Shown here one piece after another: positions 59,666 to 64,000 of a DNA stretch of 64,000 nucleotides. The DNA comes from an uncultured Collinsella sp. Lineage in GTDB: Bacteria; Actinomycetota; Coriobacteriia; Coriobacteriales; Coriobacteriaceae. The stretch covers positions 1-64,000 of the forward strand of contig CATVYG010000006.1 in NCBI GenBank assembly GCA_958348225.1, written 5' to 3'. A program made the translations under genes and the position numbers. The notes beneath the pieces were generated by a model, which was not told the origin of the DNA, searched no databases, and was given only the letters and a program-made list of their open reading frames with translations. Within the stretch, counting starts at the first letter, position 1. Each line of letters starts with the position of its first letter.

Positions 59666-60490
59666 ATGCAATACCCTGCCTATACCGTACTTATGAGCCT
59701 GTATGCTAAGGAGCGCCCAGAGTACCTTAAAGAGTCGATTGACAGCATGCTTGCTCAGACCGTGCCGCCGACTGAAATTGTCATGGTCAAAGATGGTCCA
59801 TTGACGGACGAACTGGAAGCCGTGCTTCTGGATTATGACTCCGCACACCCCAAATTGTTCAACTTCGTTTCGTACGCTAAGAACCGCGGTCTCGGATATG
59901 CGCTGCAGCAGGGCATGCTCGCCTGCTCCAACGAGATTGTCGCTCGCATGGACACCGATGACGTTGCCCGACCCGACCGCATGGAGAAGCAGCTCGCTGC
60001 CCTAGATGGCGGTCTCGACATGGTCGGCAGCGATGTTTCCGAGTTCATTGATTCGCCCGACAAGCCCGTAGCCACAACCGAACTACCTAAAGGCTTAGAT
60101 GCAATCCTTGCCTACTCCAAGAGACGCAATCCCTTTCGTCACCCTCCCATGACGTTTAGAAAGTCAAAGGTGATGGAAGCGGGCAACTACAGTTCAGACT
60201 TCCTCTATTTTGAGGACTGGGATCTCTTCAACAGAATGCTCGCGTGCGGCTGCCGTGCGGACAATTTGGGTGAGCCCTTAGTTGCCATGCGCGTAAGCGA
60301 GGACTTCTACGCCCGCAGGGGCGGAGTTCAGTACCTCAAGTACGCCAAGGCCTTCAAGAGAGCGCAGGTAGAGCGGGGCTATTTCACTGAACGCGACTAT
60401 GTCTGCTCATATGTGCCGCACGCGCTGGTCTGCCTTATGCCCAATTCGCTGAGGTCGCTGATCTATCGAATTCTTCTACGGAGGGCGTAG
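59666..60490 (+). CDS. Glycosyltransferase family 2
   Basis: 274 residues. GT-A fold: YTVLMSLYAKERPEYLKESI at the N-terminus, MVKDGP, and the metal-binding ARMDTDDVARPDR (DxD). FLYFEDWDLFNRML contains the ED acceptor/catalytic motif. It begins 3 nt after the phosphosugar transferase stop. Sugar and linkage cannot be predicted. Confidence 0.92.
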   Translation: MQYPAYTVLMSLYAKERPEYLKESIDSMLAQTVPPTEIVMVKDGPLTDELEAVLLDYDSAHPKLFNFVSYAKNRGLGYALQQGMLACSNEIVARMDTDDVARPDRMEKQLAALDGGLDMVGSDVSEFIDSPDKPVATTELPKGLDAILAYSKRRNPFRHPPMTFRKSKVMEAGNYSSDFLYFEDWDLFNRMLACGCRADNLGEPLVAMRVSEDFYARRGGVQYLKYAKAFKRAQVERGYFTERDYVCSYVPHALVCLMPNSLRSLIYRILLRRA

Positions 60491-60494
60491 CAAA

Positions 60495-61487
60495 ATGGCT
60501 TCCGAAGTCGATTACCCTCTGGTAAGCATTATCGTCCCCATGTACAACGTGGGGAAGTTCGCACTTCCTTGTGTGAGGTCGCTGCTCAGTCAGACGTATC
60601 CGAACATCGAGATTCTTATCGTAGACGATGGCTGCACAGATAATACTATAGATTTGATTGAAGACACCGTCGGAGACGACCCACGCGTTGTGATTCACCA
60701 TAAGGAGAACGGGGGTCTCTCTTCCGCTCGCAATTATGGCACGCAACGATGCCGCGGCAACTATCTCATGTATGTTGACGGAGACGACCTCATCGACCCG
60801 CGAACCATTAAGCTTATGGTTGAAGCTGCCCTGAAATACCAGGTGACTCTTGTTGCAGGGTCTTTCGCCAAGACGCCTCTTCTCGAGAACTACGAGATTG
60901 AGCAGGCTGCTGAGTTCAAGGTGGAGTCCGGTGCTGAGCGTTTTAGGAAGCTGCTTTTATTCAACGGGGAGAGTGGCTCATCGTGCGGCAAGCTCTTCGC
61001 CCGGTCCCTGATCCCTTACCTTGCCTTTCCCGAGGGGCAGCTTTTCGAAGACATGGGCGTGATCGCCTCTATCTGTTCGCGTGTCGGGGAGATTGCCTTT
61101 TCTGATGCTCCTTTCTACGCGTATGTAACGAGACCCGGCTCCATCACCACGTTTAAGAAGCAGGGCCCCAAGCACGCGCAAGACATGGATAAGACTATCG
61201 AGACCGTGCGACTAATTGCCGGGGGCGGCTTTAAAGACGAGTTTGAGTGCTTTCGAGCTTACTGTACGCTGCGCGTCGCTATGCGCGTCGACCTTGATGC
61301 CTTTGGCGACAGGGCTGAAGGGCGGTCGTATCTGAAGCGTGCTCGCGAGCTTGTGGGGCGAGCTTCACGGAGCCCTTTGGCGTCCCGTACCTGGAGGCTG
61401 CGGTGCATGCTCTTCGCGATCTCCCCAAAGGCGCACAACGCCTTCTATGCCTTCTACGCCGCAGTCTCGGGCAAAGCAATTGGATAA
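60495..61487 (+). CDS. Glycosyltransferase family 2
   Basis: 330 residues. SIIVPMYNVGKFALPCVRSL, ILIVDDGCTDNT and LMYVDGDDLIDPRT (DxD) are classic GT2-A motifs; the QLFEDMGV segment carries the conserved ED. The C-terminal third is helical. It starts 4 nt after the previous GT stop. Confidence 0.93.
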   Translation: MASEVDYPLVSIIVPMYNVGKFALPCVRSLLSQTYPNIEILIVDDGCTDNTIDLIEDTVGDDPRVVIHHKENGGLSSARNYGTQRCRGNYLMYVDGDDLIDPRTIKLMVEAALKYQVTLVAGSFAKTPLLENYEIEQAAEFKVESGAERFRKLLLFNGESGSSCGKLFARSLIPYLAFPEGQLFEDMGVIASICSRVGEIAFSDAPFYAYVTRPGSITTFKKQGPKHAQDMDKTIETVRLIAGGGFKDEFECFRAYCTLRVAMRVDLDAFGDRAEGRSYLKRARELVGRASRSPLASRTWRLRCMLFAISPKAHNAFYAFYAAVSGKAIG

Positions 61488-61513
61488 ACCCCAAGAAATT
61501 AAGGGTTGATAAG

Positions 61514-61684
61514 GTGAGATTTTGTGCAATCGTTCCCGAATGCAACGTCGAGAACTTTTTTGGCGAGTGCTTGGCTAGCATCGCACGTCAGGACCACTTT
61601 GAGTACGAGGTCGTCATTGTCGACGACGGATCGACTAACGGCATCTCTGAGGGCTATGTACAACTTGCTGAGCAGGTGCAGTGA
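61514..61684 (+). pseudogene. Truncated family 2 glycosyltransferase (N-terminal fragment)
   Basis: 56 codons from GTG: VRFCAIVPECNVENFFGECL and EVVIVDDGSTNGIS are the first beta-alpha-beta of a GT2 enzyme, but the frame ends after VQLAEQVQ, before the DxD motif. The next gene begins at the stop (TGATG). It is the stub of a deleted glycosyltransferase of ~300 residues. GATAAG before the GTG is a possible ribosome site. Confidence 0.75.
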
Positions 61685-62799
61685 TGCAGATCTATCTAGT
61701 TGCGTTTGCATTCCATATTGCTTTGCTTTATCTCTCAGCGCGCATCGGTGATAAGCGAGTTGGGCTTGTCCTCGCGATAATATCGGTTCTGCCCCTTTGT
61801 GTAGTGGCGGGCGCTAGAGATATAACCGTTGGAACAGATACTTCGGCATATCCTCTAAGCTGTTTTAATGCGTCTCAAGTTTATTCGCCTATAGGAGCCC
61901 TCAGCGCTTGCTCGGATCAAGAGCCGATTTTTGTGCTTTTATTCTGGTTTCTAGGGAGATTGACTGGCGATTTCAACGCAGTGCTTTTCTTCTGTGAGGT
62001 AATTATTTTTCTTCCTTATGTTCTGGTTGCAAAAAAACAATTTCCTCAAGGGTATCCTGTCATTGGATTCTTTCTTTGTTTCATTGTCTTTGGATACACG
62101 CTAAACATACTCAGGCAGTGCCTAGCAACAAGCATGCTCGTCTTGATGGTTTATGAGCTGATTCACGGGAAAAATCTACCTGCTTTTGTTTTTTTGGCGA
62201 TTGCCGTTGGTTTTCATAAGATGTCAATTGTGGGCATTTTTGTTTGGGTTATCTACATTGCTTGTTGCGAGAGCAGGGGTGTTCGCTCATCCAAAACTCT
62301 TGCTATGTTGTTTTGCTTCGGTATTGCCGTCTGTGCTGTCAGTGCAGTTTTGATTGGGCCAGATTTAATGGATCTGGTCTCGTCCTTTACGTCGTCATAT
62401 TCGTTTCAAGTGAAACATGCTGGAATGGGTTCACTGAACAATACGATGTTAATTTACCTGCTTTTTTGTATGATTATGTTGTTTTTGGGCCATAAAAGTT
62501 CAATGGGACCTGCTAATCGGGAGATGCTTAATTTTTACATCTGCTGCGGCGTATCCTCGGCTGTGTTCGCTCAGTTTGCAAGCATAAGTCCCGAGTTGAT
62601 TAGACTCAGTTTCCCATTTCTTTTTATCTCGGGATTCCTCTATCCATTTTTATCGGAGAACCTTGGTAACGAGCGTTTGCTATCCGGGGTACTTGCAATT
62701 ACTTTTTGCGTGCTCTATTTCGCTATCACATTCGTATTTGGCGGCAGCTGCAATCTTTTCCCGTATTCCTCAGCGCTTTTAGGAGTCTTTTATGCTTGA
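61684..62799 (+). CDS. EpsG/Wzy-type polysaccharide polymerase
   Basis: 371 residues with about ten hydrophobic segments. VAGARDITVGTDTSAY near residue 40 is the EpsG-family motif, and GYTLNILRQCLATSMLVL followed by FHKMSIVGIFVWV matches its conserved Arg and His region. These proteins polymerise lipid-linked repeat units outside the membrane. The gene is strikingly AT-rich next to its neighbours (one 60-nt line at 62401 has 23 G/C), a common feature of transferred wzy genes. The start ATG at 61684 shares a base with the stop of the GT fragment. Confidence 0.88.
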   Translation: MQIYLVAFAFHIALLYLSARIGDKRVGLVLAIISVLPLCVVAGARDITVGTDTSAYPLSCFNASQVYSPIGALSACSDQEPIFVLLFWFLGRLTGDFNAVLFFCEVIIFLPYVLVAKKQFPQGYPVIGFFLCFIVFGYTLNILRQCLATSMLVLMVYELIHGKNLPAFVFLAIAVGFHKMSIVGIFVWVIYIACCESRGVRSSKTLAMLFCFGIAVCAVSAVLIGPDLMDLVSSFTSSYSFQVKHAGMGSLNNTMLIYLLFCMIMLFLGHKSSMGPANREMLNFYICCGVSSAVFAQFASISPELIRLSFPFLFISGFLYPFLSENLGNERLLSGVLAITFCVLYFAITFVFGGSCNLFPYSSALLGVFYA

Positions 62800-63787
62800 T
62801 GTGAAGCCCGATATTTCCATTATCGTGCCTGTCTACAATACCGAAAGCTTCCTACCAGCCTGCTTGGAGTCTATTGATGCCCAAGGGCGAGGAGCGTATG
62901 AGGTTATCCTTGTTGACGATGGCTCAACTGATGGGTCACCTAAGATATGTGACGATTATTGCAAAGGGAACAAAAAGGCCTTCGCAATCCACAAGGATAA
63001 CGAAGGCTTATTAGCCGCGCGGCGGGACGGCCTTCGTAGGGCGAAGGGGCGCTATGTCCTCGCTCTTGATTCTGACGATTGTCTTCTGGCGGGATGTCTC
63101 AAGAAAGTCTGCTCTGCCATCACATCGTCAAATGCGGATATCATTTCTTTCGATTTCACCATGAAACTAGATCCTGTTCGGCCATCGTTGAAGGCCTGCA
63201 TTTCTCCTGGGATACATGTTGGCGGAGATTTTGATGCCATTAGAAGTATGTTATGCGGCTGCGATTTCAACAGCGTTTGGAATAAGGTTATTCGCACCGA
63301 TTTGTTCCCTGGATATGATTGGTATACAAACCGGATTGGCCTTATGCACGGAGAGGACCTTTGTCAGTTGCTTCCCGTCTTCGATAAGGCGCGTAGCCTC
63401 TTTCATATTGATGAGCCCCTCTATTATTACCGACAGCATGACTCTAACAGTACGAAAGTATTCCAAGAAAAGCAGGTGGCCGATTGGGGCCGAGTGTGCG
63501 ATGAAATGCTTCAGTACGCGGCGAGATGGTCGAAAAGCGCGCATCTAAATGCAAGGCGCGGCATTTGTCAGCATTATTGCGATCTCGATGAGATCCTGTG
63601 GCGTTGCGATCTGGATGATGAGGCAAAAAATACATTCGATAAAATGATCAAACTTGAGTATCGTAAGCGCGTTAGCGGCTTCCCTGATTTAGTTCATAGC
63701 ATGGTTTTGTCGAATAACGTCATTGTTTCTTCAACTTCCCGCAAGGCGCTTGGCGTTTTCAAGGCTATTCGGCGGAGTTCTATATAG
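62792..63787 (+). CDS. Glycosyltransferase family 2
   Basis: 331 residues. SIIVPVYNTESFLPACLESI, VILVDDGSTDGSPKI and YVLALDSDDCLLAGCL (DxD) give the GT2-A fold; LMHGEDLCQLLP carries the ED motif. It overlaps the polymerase gene by 8 nt. Acceptor unknown. Confidence 0.92.
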   Translation: MLDVKPDISIIVPVYNTESFLPACLESIDAQGRGAYEVILVDDGSTDGSPKICDDYCKGNKKAFAIHKDNEGLLAARRDGLRRAKGRYVLALDSDDCLLAGCLKKVCSAITSSNADIISFDFTMKLDPVRPSLKACISPGIHVGGDFDAIRSMLCGCDFNSVWNKVIRTDLFPGYDWYTNRIGLMHGEDLCQLLPVFDKARSLFHIDEPLYYYRQHDSNSTKVFQEKQVADWGRVCDEMLQYAARWSKSAHLNARRGICQHYCDLDEILWRCDLDDEAKNTFDKMIKLEYRKRVSGFPDLVHSMVLSNNVIVSSTSRKALGVFKAIRRSSI

Positions 63788-63957
63788 TGCGCCTTGCATC
63801 TTTATTGCCTTCTTTCTGCGGGGCTATTGCATTTAGGTATTTCATCCCCCTCTTCAAGTCCATTGGAGTTGCGAAATTGCGGTTTTCTATCCGTCGATTC
63901 TATTTTAATAGACTGGCTAACGTCTCCTTCGTCTTTAAAGGAGGATGCTGTCGGTGA
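63787..63957 (+). CDS. Short ORF, possible remnant of an acyl- or glycosyltransferase
   Basis: 56 codons from a GTG that shares its G with the preceding stop. The product VRLASLLPSFCGAIAFRYFI... is basic and partly hydrophobic and ends KGGCCR. The end, RLANVSFVFKGGC, loosely recalls the start of left-handed beta-helix acetyltransferases, which would make this a broken gene. I cannot assign a function; it may not be translated. Confidence 0.3.
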   Translation: MRLASLLPSFCGAIAFRYFIPLFKSIGVAKLRFSIRRFYFNRLANVSFVFKGGCCR

Positions 63958-64000
63958 AGCACAATACATTCTACAAGAACACGCTTTGGCAGTATGGCCT
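63954..64000 (+). CDS. Start of next operon gene, possibly a polysaccharide flippase (cut by window)
   Basis: From GTG at 63954, preceded by AAAGGAGGA at an ideal distance, the frame reads VKHNTFYKNTLWQYGL and leaves the window. KNTLWxY at the N-terminus is common in Wzx/MATE-type oligosaccharide flippases, which the operon otherwise lacks. Only 16 residues are visible. Confidence 0.45.
   Translation, partial: MKHNTFYKNTLWQYG

Overview
The window reads as chromosome of a Gram-positive, anaerobic, gut-type actinobacterium of the Coriobacteriia, most like Collinsella. The clues are the tRNA-Glu(CUC) sequence, a glycogen cluster whose enzymes carry Lys/Ala-rich tails, an Fe-S L-serine dehydratase, an anaerobic cobalamin pathway and Sec/Tat lipoproteins without outer-membrane proteins. 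The genus is inferred from gene content, not from a database search.

Layout. 1-4.0 kb: the end of a tRNA-Glu, a flippase-like membrane protein, a TetR regulator and a radical SAM enzyme. 4.0-25.8 kb: a visibly more GC-rich cobalamin island in two divergent arms. The left arm (minus strand, behind a cobalamin riboswitch) encodes an exported CbiK-type chelatase, two NEAT-like lipoproteins (one with a BtuF-like domain), a FecCD permease and an extended ABC ATPase. The right arm (plus strand) is a tightly overlapped operon: cbiF, cbiD, a gutted cbiL, cbiG, cbiH, cbiET, cbiA, cobT, cobU, cobS, a cobU-cobC fusion, cbiB, cobD, cbiP, cobO, cbiC, cbiJ. The island is bracketed by a 22-bp identical direct repeat that belongs to a dispersed palindromic family. 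25.9-31.2 kb: a MacAB-like efflux set and an L,D-transpeptidase. 31.3-42.4 kb: housekeeping genes (sdaA, metK, gltX, priA, def, fmt, rsmB, a zinc ribbon) separated by several long intergenic palindromes. 42.5-55.6 kb: glycogen and maltodextrin metabolism on the minus strand (a GH13-GH77 fusion, glgA, glgD, glgC, glgP, glgB). 55.9-57.3 kb: a HAD phosphatase and thiamine pyrophosphokinase. 57.4 kb: tRNA-Ala(GGC). 58.2-64 kb: an exopolysaccharide operon led by a LoaP/RfaH-type NusG paralog, with falling GC and remnants of broken genes.

How it works together. Riboswitch-controlled uptake and metal insertion feed the corrin pathway, which is complete in the window from cobalt-precorrin-3 onward. 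The C20 methyltransferase CbiL survives only as a 77-residue internal-deletion remnant, so B12 synthesis from this locus needs another cbiL elsewhere or is broken. The glycogen block holds synthesis (glgC, glgD, glgA, glgB) and breakdown (glgP, GH13-GH77) genes together. Shared TGGTAAAAC half-sites upstream of glgB/HAD and of the GH13-GH77 gene suggest a common regulator. The surface-polysaccharide operon has the expected order for processive antitermination: a long structured leader, the antiterminator, the initiating phosphosugar transferase, glycosyltransferases, a polymerase and the start of a flippase.
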